Shown here in pieces: positions 1 through 9,104 of a DNA stretch of 64,000 nucleotides (the first letter of the stretch is position 1; the number at the start of each line of letters is the position of its first letter). The DNA lies in contig NC_017033.1 in the NCBI RefSeq assembly GCF_000242255.2, forward strand, positions 3,359,110-3,423,109, given 5' to 3'. This stretch comes from Frateuria aurantia DSM 6220 (lineage in GTDB: Bacteria; Pseudomonadota; Gammaproteobacteria; Xanthomonadales; Rhodanobacteraceae). A program made the translations under genes and the position numbers. The notes under the pieces were generated by a model. The model was not told where the DNA came from. It saw only the letters and a list, made by a program, of their open reading frames with translations, and ran no database searches.

Positions 1-1
1 G

Positions 2-775
2 TTCCGCCGCAGCGGGCGTCAGCTGGTGCCGACCGACGCGGGCATGCTGGCCTATGAGCGTGCACGCGCCGTGTTGCCGCAAGTCGACGCGCTGATCGAC
101 GCGGTCGCCTCCCGAGACGGCGGACTGCGGGGGCCGATCCAGGTCAACGCGCCCCTGAGTTTCGGCATCCGCTACGTCAGTCCTGCCGTCAGCCGCTTTA
201 TGCGCCTGCACCCGGAACTGGAGATCCGCCTTGATCTGGATGACCGGCATGTCGACCTGGCCCGCCAAGGCTATGATATGGCCATCCGCATCGGACGTCT
301 GGACGACAGCGGACTGAAGTCCAGGCGGATCGGCGAAAGTCCGCGGAGTCTCTACGCCAGTCCGGCCTATCTGCAGCAGCATGCCGTGCCGTGTCAGCCC
401 GATGAGCTGTCGCAACACGAAGGCCTTGCCTACGGCAATGTCCGGTCCGGACATATCTGGCAGTTTCGTCATCGGCGTACCGGTGCCATCCGTTCGCCGG
501 GCATGCCTTCGCGATTTGTTTCCAACAGTGGTGAAGTCCTGCTGGATGCGGCCATCGCGGGACTGGGTCTGGCTGCCCTGCCCACCTTTCTGGCGGATGC
601 GGCCGTCCGCGCCGGCCAGTTGCGGGAAATCCGTCTGCCGGACTGGGAGATGGCCGGTGACGCCATTCAGGCGGTCTACCTGCAGGGTCTGGCGCTGCCC
701 GCGCGGATCCGCGCGTTCGTGGATTTCATGGCAGCGGCGCTGGCCGAGGCGCCCTGTCCTTCGACCCATGCCTGA
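2..775 (+). CDS. LysR-family transcriptional regulator, 5' end outside the window
   Basis: The open frame enters from the left edge (frame starting at base 2), so the N-terminal helix-turn-helix is missing. The first residues (FRRSGRQLVPTDAG) match the segment that follows the DNA-binding domain in LysR proteins. The rest is the periplasmic-binding-like effector domain, with the PLSFGIRYVSP and RIGRLDDSGL segments typical of the group acting next to oxidoreductase genes. It converges on the carbonic-anhydrase-like gene, 13 bases apart. The apparent start at base 26 is an internal GTG valine codon, not the true start. The effector is unknown. Confidence 0.9.
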   Translation, partial: FRRSGRQLVPTDAGMLAYERARAVLPQVDALIDAVASRDGGLRGPIQVNAPLSFGIRYVSPAVSRFMRLHPELEIRLDLDDRHVDLARQGYDMAIRIGRLDDSGLKSRRIGESPRSLYASPAYLQQHAVPCQPDELSQHEGLAYGNVRSGHIWQFRHRRTGAIRSPGMPSRFVSNSGEVLLDAAIAGLGLAALPTFLADAAVRAGQLREIRLPDWEMAGDAIQAVYLQGLALPARIRAFVDFMAAALAEAPCPSTHA

Positions 776-788
776 AAGGGACCCGGCC

Positions 789-1334
789 TCAGTCGCGGCT
801 CTCGGCCAGGTAGCGGTCCTTGATCCGCACATAGTGTTCAGCCGAATAGTGCAGCCGCTCGATCTCGGCCGGTTCCAGGGCCCGCACCCGACGAGCCGGC
901 TGGCCCATCCACAACTCGCCTTCACCGACCACCTTGCCCGGCGGCACCAGACTGCCGGCAGCGATGATGGCATGGCGATGGATGATGGCCCCGTCCAGAA
1001 TCGTGGCACGGATCCCGATCAGGCAATGGTCCTCGATGCGGGCTGCATGGATCACCACCCCGTGGCCGACGGTAACGCCTTCGCCAATCTCGGTGTCACC
1101 ACCGCCTGGCGACCAAGGGCCGTCGTGGGTGACATGGATGATGGCGCCGTCCTGGATATTGCTGGCCCGGCCGATCCTGATCGCGCCGACATCGCCCCGC
1201 AGTACGGCGGTCGGCCAGATCGAGACATCGTCGGCAAGTTCGACATCGCCGATCACCACCGCTGCGGGATCGACATGGACCCGGGCGCCCAGTCGCGGCC
1301 GGATACCCTGCAGGGAACGTAGCGCTGACACCAT
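789..1334 (-). CDS. Gamma-carbonic anhydrase family protein (left-handed beta-helix)
   Basis: The 181-residue protein is built of hexapeptide repeats of the LbetaH fold (residues 20-150), as in YrdA/PaaY/CaiE-type gamma-carbonic anhydrases. Such proteins form trimers with zinc held by histidines from adjacent subunits. Candidate ligands are His67 (in AIIHVTH) and His91/His96 (in VGHGVVIH), with the expected five-residue spacing. YrdA-type members often have little or no measurable carbonic anhydrase activity, so the physiological reaction is uncertain. The ATG at 1334 has a GAGG a few bases upstream. The gene stands alone, divergent from the oligopeptidase gene. Confidence 0.85.
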   Translation of the reverse strand: MVSALRSLQGIRPRLGARVHVDPAAVVIGDVELADDVSIWPTAVLRGDVGAIRIGRASNIQDGAIIHVTHDGPWSPGGGDTEIGEGVTVGHGVVIHAARIEDHCLIGIRATILDGAIIHRHAIIAAGSLVPPGKVVGEGELWMGQPARRVRALEPAEIERLHYSAEHYVRIKDRYLAESRD

Positions 1335-1468
1335 GACTCGACCTCGGACAGGATTTCCGGGCCACTATACCCGTTCCTTGCCGATCGCCAGAGCCCGGCC
1401 ATGACCGGCGGCCGCGCTTGAATTCACGGCGAGGCACCGCCATCTGACAGGTACCCGAAGGAGCTGAC

Positions 1469-3508
1469 ATGAACGAACTCAACCCGCTGCTGTCCGACGC
1501 CGAGCTGCCCGCGTTTTCCAAGATCCGCCCCGAGCACCTGGCTCCGGCCATCGATGCGATCCTGGCGGATTTCCGCAGCGGAATCGACGCTCTGACTGCC
1601 GCCGACGGCGCCCGCGACTTCGAAGGCCTGATGCTGGCGCAGGAGCGCCTTGAGCAGCGCCTGTCCCATGCCTGGGCGCCCGTCGGTCATCTGCATTCGG
1701 TGGCCGATACGCCGGCCCTGCGCGAGGTCTATGGTCCGGCCGAAGAAAAGCTGACCGAGCACGCGATCGAGGTCGGCCAGAACCGCGCCCTGTACCAGGC
1801 CGTGCAGCACTTGCACGACGATCCGGCCTTTGCCCAGCAGGCTCGCCCGGCCCAGGCCCTGGTCGAACATGCCCTGCTCGGCTTCAGGCTGTCCGGGGTG
1901 GCGCTGGAAGAGCCTCAGCGCAGCCGCTACCGCGACATCGGCGTGGAATTGTCACGACTCTCCACCGAGTTTGCCAACGCCGTGCTGGATGCCACCGATG
2001 CCTGGAGCCTGCATCTGGCCGATGCCAGCCGGCTCGGCGGCCTGCCCGATTCGGCCTTGGCGGTATTGCGCGAGTACGCCCGCGAAAAAGATATGGAAGG
2101 CTATCTGGTCACCCTCAAACAGCCCAGCGTGCAGGCCGTGCTGACCTACGCCGATGATCGCGAGCTGCGCGCCGAAGTCTATCGCGCCTACCAGACCCGG
2201 GCCTCGGATCAGGGCCCGAACGCTGGCGAATTCGACAATTCGGAGCGGATCGAGAAGATCCTCACGCTGCGCCACGAGTCGGCGCAGTTGCTGGGCTATG
2301 CCAACGCGGCCGAAGAGTCGCTGGCCACCAAGATGGCGCCTTCGCCGGCCGCCGTGCTGGAGTTCCTGCGCGACATGGCCCGCCGTGCCAAGCCGGTGGC
2401 GGAGCGCGAACTGGCCAGCCTGCAGGCCTTTGCCCTTGAACTGGGGCTGGCCGATCTGCAGCCCTGGGATGTCGGCTACGCCTCCGAGAAACTGCGCCAG
2501 CAGCGCTATTCGCTGGACGAGGAACAGCTGAAGCCCTATTTCCCGCTGCCAGCCGTCATGAACGGCCTGTTCGGCCTGGTCGAGCAGCTGTACGGCGTGC
2601 AGTTCCAGCTGCGGGAAGGTGTCGATGTCTGGCATCCCGATGCACGCTATTACGATCTGTTCGATGCCGATGGCCAGCGGATTGCCGGTGCCTATGTCGA
2701 CCTGTATGCACGCAGCGGCAAGCGCGGCGGCGCCTGGATGGATGTCTGCCGCTCGCGTTTCGAGGATGGCGGCAAGACCCAGTTGCCGGTGGCCTTTCTG
2801 ACCTGCAACTTCGCGCCGCCGACCGAGGGCCGGCCGGCCCTGCTGACCCATGATGACGTGATCACCCTGTTCCACGAGTTCGGACATGGCCTGCACCATA
2901 TCCTGACCCGGGTCGGACTGCCTTCGGTCGCCGGCATCAGCGGCGTCGAATGGGATGCGGTGGAACTGCCCAGCCAGTTCATGGAGAATTTCTGCTGGAA
3001 CCGGCAGGCCCTGGACCTGTTCGCTCGCCACTACCAGACCGGGGAGCCGCTGCCGGAAGAGCTGTTCCAGCGCATGCTCGCTGCCCGTCATTTCCATGCA
3101 GGCATGTTTCTGGTCCGCCAGCTGGAATTCGCCCTGTTCGATTTCCTGCTGCACCAGGACTATGACCCGGCCCGGGGCGGGCGGGTCCTGCAGGTGCTGA
3201 ACCAGGTCCGTGAAGAAGTGACCGTGCTGCACCCGCCCGCCTGGCAGCGTTTCCCGCACAGTTTCACCCATGTATTCGCAGGCGGCTATGCGGCCGGTTA
3301 CTACAGCTATCTTTGGGCCGAGCTGCTGTCGGCCGATGCCTTTGCCGCCTTCGAGGAGCAAGGCGTGATCGACCGTGCCACCGGCGAGCGCTTCCGTGAC
3401 GAAGTCCTCGGGGTGGGCTCCAGCCGCCCGGCGCTGGACAGCTTCATCGCCTTCCGCGGGCGGGCTCCGGAGCCTGAGGCGCTGCTGGCCAGCCATGGCC
3501 TGAGCTGA
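1469..3508 (+). CDS. prlC: Oligopeptidase A (M3 zinc metallopeptidase)
   Basis: A cytosolic endopeptidase that degrades short peptides, including cleaved signal peptides. The protein is 679 residues, the usual length for OpdA/PrlC. The zinc-binding HEXXH motif is HEFGH at residues 469-473, followed by the conserved GISGVEWDAVELPSQFMENF stretch that supplies the third zinc ligand. The start MNELNPLL is preceded by an AAGGAG Shine-Dalgarno sequence (about 1458). A strong GC hairpin follows the stop codon. A very long frame on the opposite strand is a codon-usage shadow of this gene and xth. Confidence 0.96.
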   Translation: MNELNPLLSDAELPAFSKIRPEHLAPAIDAILADFRSGIDALTAADGARDFEGLMLAQERLEQRLSHAWAPVGHLHSVADTPALREVYGPAEEKLTEHAIEVGQNRALYQAVQHLHDDPAFAQQARPAQALVEHALLGFRLSGVALEEPQRSRYRDIGVELSRLSTEFANAVLDATDAWSLHLADASRLGGLPDSALAVLREYAREKDMEGYLVTLKQPSVQAVLTYADDRELRAEVYRAYQTRASDQGPNAGEFDNSERIEKILTLRHESAQLLGYANAAEESLATKMAPSPAAVLEFLRDMARRAKPVAERELASLQAFALELGLADLQPWDVGYASEKLRQQRYSLDEEQLKPYFPLPAVMNGLFGLVEQLYGVQFQLREGVDVWHPDARYYDLFDADGQRIAGAYVDLYARSGKRGGAWMDVCRSRFEDGGKTQLPVAFLTCNFAPPTEGRPALLTHDDVITLFHEFGHGLHHILTRVGLPSVAGISGVEWDAVELPSQFMENFCWNRQALDLFARHYQTGEPLPEELFQRMLAARHFHAGMFLVRQLEFALFDFLLHQDYDPARGGRVLQVLNQVREEVTVLHPPAWQRFPHSFTHVFAGGYAAGYYSYLWAELLSADAFAAFEEQGVIDRATGERFRDEVLGVGSSRPALDSFIAFRGRAPEPEALLASHGLS

Positions 3509-3521
3509 TCCATCGCCTGCG

Positions 3522-3550
3522 TCCGGGGGCCCCGGTTGGCGGCCCCCGGA
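3522..3550 (+). terminator. GC-rich hairpin after prlC
   Basis: A perfect 10-bp stem (TCCGGGGGCC / GGCCCCCGGA) with a 9-base loop begins 13 bases after the prlC stop. There is no T-run, so it is a probable transcript-end hairpin rather than a canonical intrinsic terminator. Confidence 0.5.
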
Positions 3551-3598
3551 CTCGACATCGGTTAAACTGGCGGCGAATATCGAAGACTCTGGTCCTGC

Positions 3599-4366
3599 AT
3601 GAAACTCGCCTCCTGGAACGTCAATTCCCTCAATGTCAGACTGCCGCATCTGCTGCAGTGGCTGGCCGATGCGGCCCCCAACGTGATCGGGCTGCAGGAA
3701 ACCAAGCTGGAGGACGCCAGGTTCCCCGCCGAGGCGATCCGTGAAGCCGGTTACCATGTGGTCTACGCCGGCCAGAAGACCTACAACGGTGTGGCCCTGC
3801 TGGCCCGCGAACCACTGACCGACGTGGTCACCGACATCCCCGGTCTGGACGATCCCCAGCGGCGGATCATCGCCGCCACCATCGGCGATCTGCGGGTCGT
3901 GAATCTGTACGTCGTCAATGGCAAGGCTGTCGGCGACGAGAAATATGCCTACAAGCTGGAATGGCTGGCCCGGGTCCGCGATTATCTGGAACAGCAGGCC
4001 GCGCAATACCCGAAGCTGGCCGTTATGGGCGACTTCAATATCGCGCCGGATGACCGCGACGTCCACGATGCCGCGGCCTGGGGCGAAGACATTCTCTGCT
4101 CGCCGCCCGAGCGGGCCGCTCTGCAGGCGATCCTTGACCTGGGCCTGAGCGACAGCTATCGCCAGTTCGAAACCGAAGGCGGCCACTTCAGCTGGTGGGA
4201 CTACCGTCAGGCGGGTTTCCGGCGCAACATGGGTCTGCGCATCGACCTGATCCTGATCAGCGCGGCCTTGGCCCAAGGGGCCACCGCTGCCACGATCGAC
4301 CGTGAACCGCGTACCTGGGAGCGTCCTTCCGACCACACGCCGGTTCTTCTGGAATACTCTGTCTGA
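3599..4366 (+). CDS. xth: Exodeoxyribonuclease III (AP endonuclease)
   Basis: A DNA repair nuclease of the exonuclease III/endonuclease-exonuclease-phosphatase fold that cuts at abasic sites and removes 3' blocking groups. The 255-residue protein shows the family motifs in order: MKLASWNVNSLNVR at the N-terminus, LQETKLED with the metal-binding Glu, MGDFNIAPDDRDVHD, and the C-terminal SDHTPVLLEY with the catalytic Asp-His. The length suits the XthA family. The next gene starts within eight bases of its stop, which suggests co-transcription with the ygfB-like gene. Confidence 0.95.
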   Translation: MKLASWNVNSLNVRLPHLLQWLADAAPNVIGLQETKLEDARFPAEAIREAGYHVVYAGQKTYNGVALLAREPLTDVVTDIPGLDDPQRRIIAATIGDLRVVNLYVVNGKAVGDEKYAYKLEWLARVRDYLEQQAAQYPKLAVMGDFNIAPDDRDVHDAAAWGEDILCSPPERAALQAILDLGLSDSYRQFETEGGHFSWWDYRQAGFRRNMGLRIDLILISAALAQGATAATIDREPRTWERPSDHTPVLLEYSV

Positions 4367-4373
4367 GGCTCGT

Positions 4374-5066
4374 TTGAACTTGACCACCCAAAACACCACC
4401 GAATGGCCGAGCTCACTGGATGACGGCGAGCTGGCCGAACTGGACCAGTACCTGCGCGGCCATGCCCGCGAGGGCGACCTGCAGCTGGACGGCGTCCATG
4501 GCCTGCTGTCGGCCTTCAATATCGGCCCGATGCAGATCCTGCCTGACGAATGGCTGCCGGAAATCCTGCATGCTCCATTCAGCGACGAGGACGAAGGCAA
4601 CCGGATTCTGGCCCTTCTGGCCAAGCTCAACGATTCGATCATCGCCGAACTGGAAGTCGATGCCTACGAGCCGATTCTTGGCGAGATCGAATCAGAGGAA
4701 GGCGAGCTGTATCTCTCCGCCGCCGGCTGGTGCGAAGGTTTCAGCCGTGGCATCGACCTGCGCGCCGGCCTGTGGGAGCAGCGTCTGGCCGGCGATCCGC
4801 AACTGATGCAGTTGCTGGGTCCGGTGATGGCTCTGGCCGTGGATGAAGGCATTCTCACCGCCGAAGCCGACTTCGAGAAACTCAGCGAGGAAGAATACGA
4901 CCAGTGTCTGGGCCAGATTCCCGGCGTGCTGCAACAAGTCGGCCAGTACTGGCAGGATCATCCGGCCAGTGAGCAGGAACTGGAGGCCTCGCTGCAGCGA
5001 GCCGACGCGGAGGCCGAAGCCGCCAATGCCCCGCCCCGACACCGCAGCGGCCAGTCCGTGCACTGA
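4374..5066 (+). CDS. ygfB: UPF0149 / YgfB-YecA family protein
   Basis: An acidic cytosolic protein of the UPF0149 (YgfB) family. The conserved core is seen in DGVHGLLSAFNIGP near the N-terminus and in AAGWCEGFSRGIDLR in the middle. No ATG lies where expected: the ATG at 4302 is far inside xth. A TTG at 4374, five bases after a GAGG that overlaps the xth stop, is the best start (230 residues); a second TTG at 4380 is the alternative. YgfB is best known as a regulator affecting beta-lactam tolerance in Pseudomonas; its role here is not known. The C-terminus is rich in Glu and Ala. Confidence 0.85.
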   Translation: MNLTTQNTTEWPSSLDDGELAELDQYLRGHAREGDLQLDGVHGLLSAFNIGPMQILPDEWLPEILHAPFSDEDEGNRILALLAKLNDSIIAELEVDAYEPILGEIESEEGELYLSAAGWCEGFSRGIDLRAGLWEQRLAGDPQLMQLLGPVMALAVDEGILTAEADFEKLSEEEYDQCLGQIPGVLQQVGQYWQDHPASEQELEASLQRADAEAEAANAPPRHRSGQSVH

Positions 5067-5169
5067 GGAGTGCCAGACAGGCCGCGCCGGCCAGGACCTG
5101 CGCACCGCCGTCCGTCACCGACCTTTCGTGAGAAGCCGGCTCTGATCGAGGCGATCTGCCGGCCTGTGC

Positions 5170-5727
5170 TCAGGCGCCGTCCCGGATCTGCCGCAAGGCC
5201 AGCTCGACCGTGGCCAGCAGATCCAGATCGCCGCGCACCACCACCGGTGCCTCGTCCGCTGTCGGCGGCTCCAGGGTCTGCAGCTGACTGTCCAGCAGGG
5301 AAGCCGGCATGAAATGGTGGCGGGCCTGCAATCGCTGCTGCAGCACCTGTCGCGGGATATCCAGATACACGAAGCGAACCCGCGCCCCCGCCTGCCGCAG
5401 CCGGTCACGATAGACCCGGCGCAGGGCCGAGCAGCTGACCACCCCGCCTTCGCCCTGCCGCAGCCGAGTACGGATCCAGTCGCCAATCAGATCCAGCCAC
5501 GGCCAGCGATCCGCATCGGTCAGCGGATGACCGGCCGCCATCTTGGCGATATTGGCCGCCGGATGCAGGCTGTCGCCCTCGCAGAATGGCAGTGTCAGGG
5601 CCTCGGCCAACGCCTGGCCGACCGTGCTCTTGCCACTGCCGGATACGCCCATCACGATCCATACCGTGACTTCGCCGGCCACCGGAGGCACGCCAGGCGG
5701 ACACATCGTCGGGGACTGGGACTGCAT
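5170..5727 (-). CDS. gntK: Gluconokinase
   Basis: Phosphorylates D-gluconate to 6-phosphogluconate with ATP, feeding the pentose phosphate or Entner-Doudoroff route. The Walker A motif GVSGSGKST lies at residues 27-35, followed by FCEGDSLHPAANIAKMAAG, LTDADRWPWL and SCSALRRVYRD, all typical of GntK. The start chosen is the ATG at 5727 (185 residues), which has a strong AAGGAGAAG upstream. The frame stays open to 5907, but that extension is low-complexity and reads as non-coding. No gluconate transporter or regulator is adjacent. Confidence 0.93.
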   Translation of the reverse strand: MQSQSPTMCPPGVPPVAGEVTVWIVMGVSGSGKSTVGQALAEALTLPFCEGDSLHPAANIAKMAAGHPLTDADRWPWLDLIGDWIRTRLRQGEGGVVSCSALRRVYRDRLRQAGARVRFVYLDIPRQVLQQRLQARHHFMPASLLDSQLQTLEPPTADEAPVVVRGDLDLLATVELALRQIRDGA

Positions 5728-5897
5728 GGCTTCTCCTTGAACAAGGCGGAATCGGGGTGATGCGGCAGCCGCAGTGTGCCGCGAACCGACCCGGCTTGTC
5801 GCCCCTCTTCCGTCCCTGTCGGCCGACGGGCTGGCGTCCGGCGAGCTGGCATCGGATACTGGCAGGCTTGCCCTTGCCGCCCGGATCCGATTCCGCC

Positions 5898-6542
5898 ATG
5901 ACCGCACCCGCTTCCCTGCGTCACCAACTCGAACACGGCCTGACCGCCCTGAACCTGTCCCTGGACGATGCCGTGATCGAGCAACTGCTGGCCTATCAGG
6001 CCCTGCTGCAGCGCTGGAACGCCAGCTACAATCTGACCGCGATCCGCGATCCGGCGGAACAGATCAGCCGCCACATTCTGGATTCGCTGACCATCCTGCC
6101 CCATGTCCGCGGCCAGCGACTGGCCGACATCGGCACCGGACCCGGCCTGCCCGGCCTGATTCTGGCGATTGCCGCCCCCGGCCGCGAGGTGGTGCTGGTC
6201 GACTCCAACGGAAAGAAGGTGCGCTTTCTGCGCGAGGCCATCCGCAGTCTGGGCCTGCAGGGCGTGCGCGCGATCCAGTCGCGCGTCGAGCAGGTGGAAG
6301 GCGAGTTCGACTGCATCACCGCCCGCGCCTTTGCCAGTCTGGCCGACATGCTGGGCTGGGGTGGTCATCTGCTGGCACCCGACGGCCTCTGGCTGGCCAT
6401 GAAGGGCCGCCATCCCGACGACGAGCTGGAGGCGATGCCGGCCGGCTTCGAGTTGCGTCGCAGCATCCCCCTGCAAGTGCCGGGCGTGGAGGGTGAACGA
6501 CATCTGCTGGAGATTGCCCGACGCCCATCCCCGGAGTGCTAA
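5898..6542 (+). CDS. rsmG: 16S rRNA (guanine(527)-N7)-methyltransferase RsmG
   Basis: Uses S-adenosylmethionine to methylate G527 of 16S rRNA; loss in other bacteria gives low-level streptomycin resistance. The 214-residue protein has the RsmG pattern: RWNASYNLTAIRD (residues 39-51), HILDSL, and the SAM-binding ADIGTGPGLPG (76-86). The ATG at 5898 gives the normal family length. The gene leads into parA (34-base gap). It is not next to mnmG, its common partner elsewhere; gluconokinase lies upstream instead. Confidence 0.96.
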   Translation: MTAPASLRHQLEHGLTALNLSLDDAVIEQLLAYQALLQRWNASYNLTAIRDPAEQISRHILDSLTILPHVRGQRLADIGTGPGLPGLILAIAAPGREVVLVDSNGKKVRFLREAIRSLGLQGVRAIQSRVEQVEGEFDCITARAFASLADMLGWGGHLLAPDGLWLAMKGRHPDDELEAMPAGFELRRSIPLQVPGVEGERHLLEIARRPSPEC

Positions 6543-6576
6543 TCTAGGTTCTTTACGCCAACGGTACGACGAATCC

Positions 6577-7383
6577 ATGGCCCGCATCATCGCTGTCGCC
6601 AATCAGAAGGGCGGCGTCGGAAAAACCACCACCGCAGTCAATCTGGCTGCAGCGCTGGCCGCCGGGCGCCGCAAGATATTGCTGGTCGATTTCGATCCCC
6701 AGGGCAATGCCACCATGGCCTCCGGCATCGACAAGCGCGAGGTCCGGCCCAACGGCTGTGACGTACTGCTGGATGAAGCCGCCATCGCCGAGGCCATCAT
6801 CCCGACCGAAGCCGGCTATGATCTGCTTCCCGGCAATGGCGACCTCACCGCCGCCGAGCTGAAGCTGATGGATGCGATGGCCCGCGAAAGCCGGCTGAAG
6901 GAACATCTGGCCGCGGTTGCTGACCGCTATCAGCTCATCATCATCGACTGCCCGCCCAGCCTGCATCTGCTGACGCTGAACGCACTGACCGCCGCGGACA
7001 GCCTTCTGATTCCGGTGCAATGCGAGTACTTCGCGCTGGAAGGCCTCTCCAGCCTGCTGGATACCGTCAAGGCCGTGCGTCAGCGCCTGAATCCGGCGCT
7101 CGCGATCGAGGGCTTGCTGCGCACCATGTACGATGTGCGCAACAATCTGGGCAACGAGGTTTCGGCCCAGCTGACCCAGCACTTCGGCGATCAGGTGCTG
7201 CGCTCGATCATTCCGCGCAATGTGCGCCTGGCCGAGGCGCCCAGCCATGGCCAGCCGATTCACCTGTACGATCGCAACTCACGCGGGGCCATCGCCTATA
7301 TGGCCCTGGCCACCGAGCTGACCCGCCGTGATCGACAGCGCAAGCAGGATGCCGGTGCCGCGAGCACCGCCGCCGCCCATTAG
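6577..7383 (+). CDS. parA: Chromosome-partitioning ATPase ParA (Soj)
   Basis: A deviant-Walker ATPase that moves ParB-parS complexes over the nucleoid. The signature KGGVGKTT lies at residues 11-18, with VDFDPQGNAT and IIIDCPPSL downstream, giving 268 residues as expected of chromosomal ParA. The start MARIIAVANQ is at 6577. parB follows after eight bases, forming the classical rsmG-parA-parB order found near the replication origin of many bacteria. I looked for the parS consensus (TGTTTCACGTGAAACA) and saw none in the window. Confidence 0.97.
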   Translation: MARIIAVANQKGGVGKTTTAVNLAAALAAGRRKILLVDFDPQGNATMASGIDKREVRPNGCDVLLDEAAIAEAIIPTEAGYDLLPGNGDLTAAELKLMDAMARESRLKEHLAAVADRYQLIIIDCPPSLHLLTLNALTAADSLLIPVQCEYFALEGLSSLLDTVKAVRQRLNPALAIEGLLRTMYDVRNNLGNEVSAQLTQHFGDQVLRSIIPRNVRLAEAPSHGQPIHLYDRNSRGAIAYMALATELTRRDRQRKQDAGAASTAAAH

Positions 7384-7391
7384 GAGCAAGC

Positions 7392-8267
7392 ATGGCCGCA
7401 AAGAAACGTGGACTGGGACGGGGACTCGACGCCCTGCTGGGCGGTGATGCCGCCACTGCGAACGGATCGGTATCGCCTCCCGCCAAGGAAGGCGAACTGC
7501 AGCAACTGCCGATCCAGCAGATCCGGCCCGGCAGCTACCAGCCACGACAGCATTGGGACGAGGCCGCACTGGATGAACTGGCCGCCTCGATCCATGCCCA
7601 GGGTCTGATCCAGCCGGTGGTCGTGCGCCGGACCGGTGCCGACCAGTACGAGCTGATCGCCGGCGAGCGTCGCTGGCGAGCCGCCCAGCGTGCCTCGCTC
7701 AGCCAGATCCCGGCCCTGGTCAGGGATGTGGAAGAAGCCGCCGTGCCGGCGATGGCCTTGATCGAGAACATCCAGCGTGAGGATCTGACCCCGCTGGAAG
7801 AGGCCGATGCGCTGAAAAGGCTGATCAACGACTTCAAGCTGACCCACCAGCAGGCCGCCGATGCCGTCGGCCGTTCCCGCGCCAGCGTCTCGAACTTGCT
7901 GCGACTGACCGAATTGCCAGCATCGATCAAACGACTGCTGGAGCAGCGCAAGCTGGAAATGGGCCATGCCCGCTGCCTGCTGACCCTGCCCGCCGCTGAC
8001 GCCGAGGCCCTGGCTCTGGAAGCCTCGCGCTTCGGCTGGAACGTGCGCGAGCTGGAACAGGCCGCCCGCCGCCGGCAGAGCCCTGCGACCGGCAAGAGCA
8101 AGCCCGAGACGGCCCGGGACCCCAATGTAGCCGACCTTGAAAAGCAGCTGGCCGAGCGCTTCGCCACCCGGGTCGAACTGGCCCAGGGCCGCGGGGGGCG
8201 TGGCAAGCTGGTCATCCACTACCACAGCCATGACGAACTGGACGGCATTCTGGGCAAATTCAAGTAA
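7392..8267 (+). CDS. parB: Chromosome-partitioning protein ParB (Spo0J)
   Basis: A CTP-dependent DNA clamp that loads at parS and works with ParA. The N-terminus (KKRGLGRGLDALLG) is the usual ParA-interacting tail. The ParB/Srx domain follows with PGSYQPRQ and the CTP-binding GERRWRA, then ENIQREDLTPLEEA, the HTH region LTHQQAADAVGRSRASVSNLLRL, and a C-terminal dimerisation domain ending in GILGKFK. The length of 291 residues is normal. An eight-base gap to parA indicates one transcript. Confidence 0.97.
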   Translation: MAAKKRGLGRGLDALLGGDAATANGSVSPPAKEGELQQLPIQQIRPGSYQPRQHWDEAALDELAASIHAQGLIQPVVVRRTGADQYELIAGERRWRAAQRASLSQIPALVRDVEEAAVPAMALIENIQREDLTPLEEADALKRLINDFKLTHQQAADAVGRSRASVSNLLRLTELPASIKRLLEQRKLEMGHARCLLTLPAADAEALALEASRFGWNVRELEQAARRRQSPATGKSKPETARDPNVADLEKQLAERFATRVELAQGRGGRGKLVIHYHSHDELDGILGKFK

Positions 8268-8363
8268 CCGCGGGGGCCGCTTCCCGACGGCCGGCAAGTG
8301 CCGGCTCGCAGCGAAGGCCGGCATAGACGATAATACGTGGCTGTTTATGTGGATTTGCCAGTC

Positions 8364-9080
8364 ATGCCGCAACTTTCCGTGGTCGTCCCGGTCTTCAATG
8401 AGCGCGACAACATCGCCCCCCTGCTCGGTGAAATCACCGCCGCCCTGCGTGGCAGCATCGATTTCGAGGTGATTTACATCGATGACCATTCCGATGACGA
8501 CAGCCTCGCTGTCCTGAGCCGGTTGAAATCCAGCCACCCCGAGCTGCGGATCCTGCATCATGTCAGTCGCAGCGGCCAGAGCACGGCCGTCTGGAACGGC
8601 GTGCGCCATGCCCGCGGCCAGTGGATCGCGACCCTGGACGGCGATGGCCAGAATGATCCCGCCGACATTCCGCGACTGCTTGCCGCCCGTGACGGCGCCC
8701 AGCCGGATATCCGTCTGTTCGCCGGCTGGCGCACATCCCGCCGGGACAGCTTCAACAAGCGGATTTCCTCCAAGATCGCCAATGCGGTGCGCTCGCGCAT
8801 GCTGCAGGATGACACCCCTGATACCGGCTGCGGTCTGAAGCTGTTTGATCGCGAAGTGTTTCTGCGCCTGCCGTATTTCGACCATATGCACCGCTACCTG
8901 CCGGCCCTGGTCAAGCGCGCCGGCTTTGCCAGCATGAGCGTACCGGTCAACCATCGCCCGCGCACTGCCGGTCATTCCAAGTACGGCATGCTGGACCGGT
9001 TGTGGGTGGGTCTGGCCGACCTGCGCGGCGTCGCCTGGCTGATGCGCCGGGGCAAAGTCACCGCAGTCGAGGAAGAATAA
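8364..9080 (+). CDS. GT2 glycosyltransferase (DPM1/ArnC-like)
   Basis: A family 2 glycosyltransferase similar to dolichol-phosphate mannose synthase-type enzymes, which transfer a sugar from a nucleotide donor to a polyprenyl phosphate. Motifs: SVVVPVFNERDNI at the N-terminus, YIDDHSDD, GRSGQSTAVWNG-like acceptor loop, and the DGDGQNDPADIP metal/nucleotide site. No C-terminal membrane helices are seen, so it is probably peripheral. The ATG at 8364 is preferred because the protein then starts directly at the fold; an upstream GTG at 8337 is possible and neither has a clear ribosome site. It follows parB by 96 bases. Substrates cannot be read from sequence. Confidence 0.87.
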   Translation: MPQLSVVVPVFNERDNIAPLLGEITAALRGSIDFEVIYIDDHSDDDSLAVLSRLKSSHPELRILHHVSRSGQSTAVWNGVRHARGQWIATLDGDGQNDPADIPRLLAARDGAQPDIRLFAGWRTSRRDSFNKRISSKIANAVRSRMLQDDTPDTGCGLKLFDREVFLRLPYFDHMHRYLPALVKRAGFASMSVPVNHRPRTAGHSKYGMLDRLWVGLADLRGVAWLMRRGKVTAVEEE

Positions 9081-9104
9081 GCCCGCCCGCCGCCATGATC
9101 CGGC

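Noticed and set aside
1952-4642. An 896-codon open frame on the minus strand
   Set aside because: It lies antisense to prlC, xth and ygfB, which have clear families; its translation is low-complexity His/Gln/Gly-rich shadow sequence of GC-rich codons.
6543-8363. parS site near parAB
   Set aside because: No sequence close to TGTTTCACGTGAAACA was seen here or elsewhere in the window.
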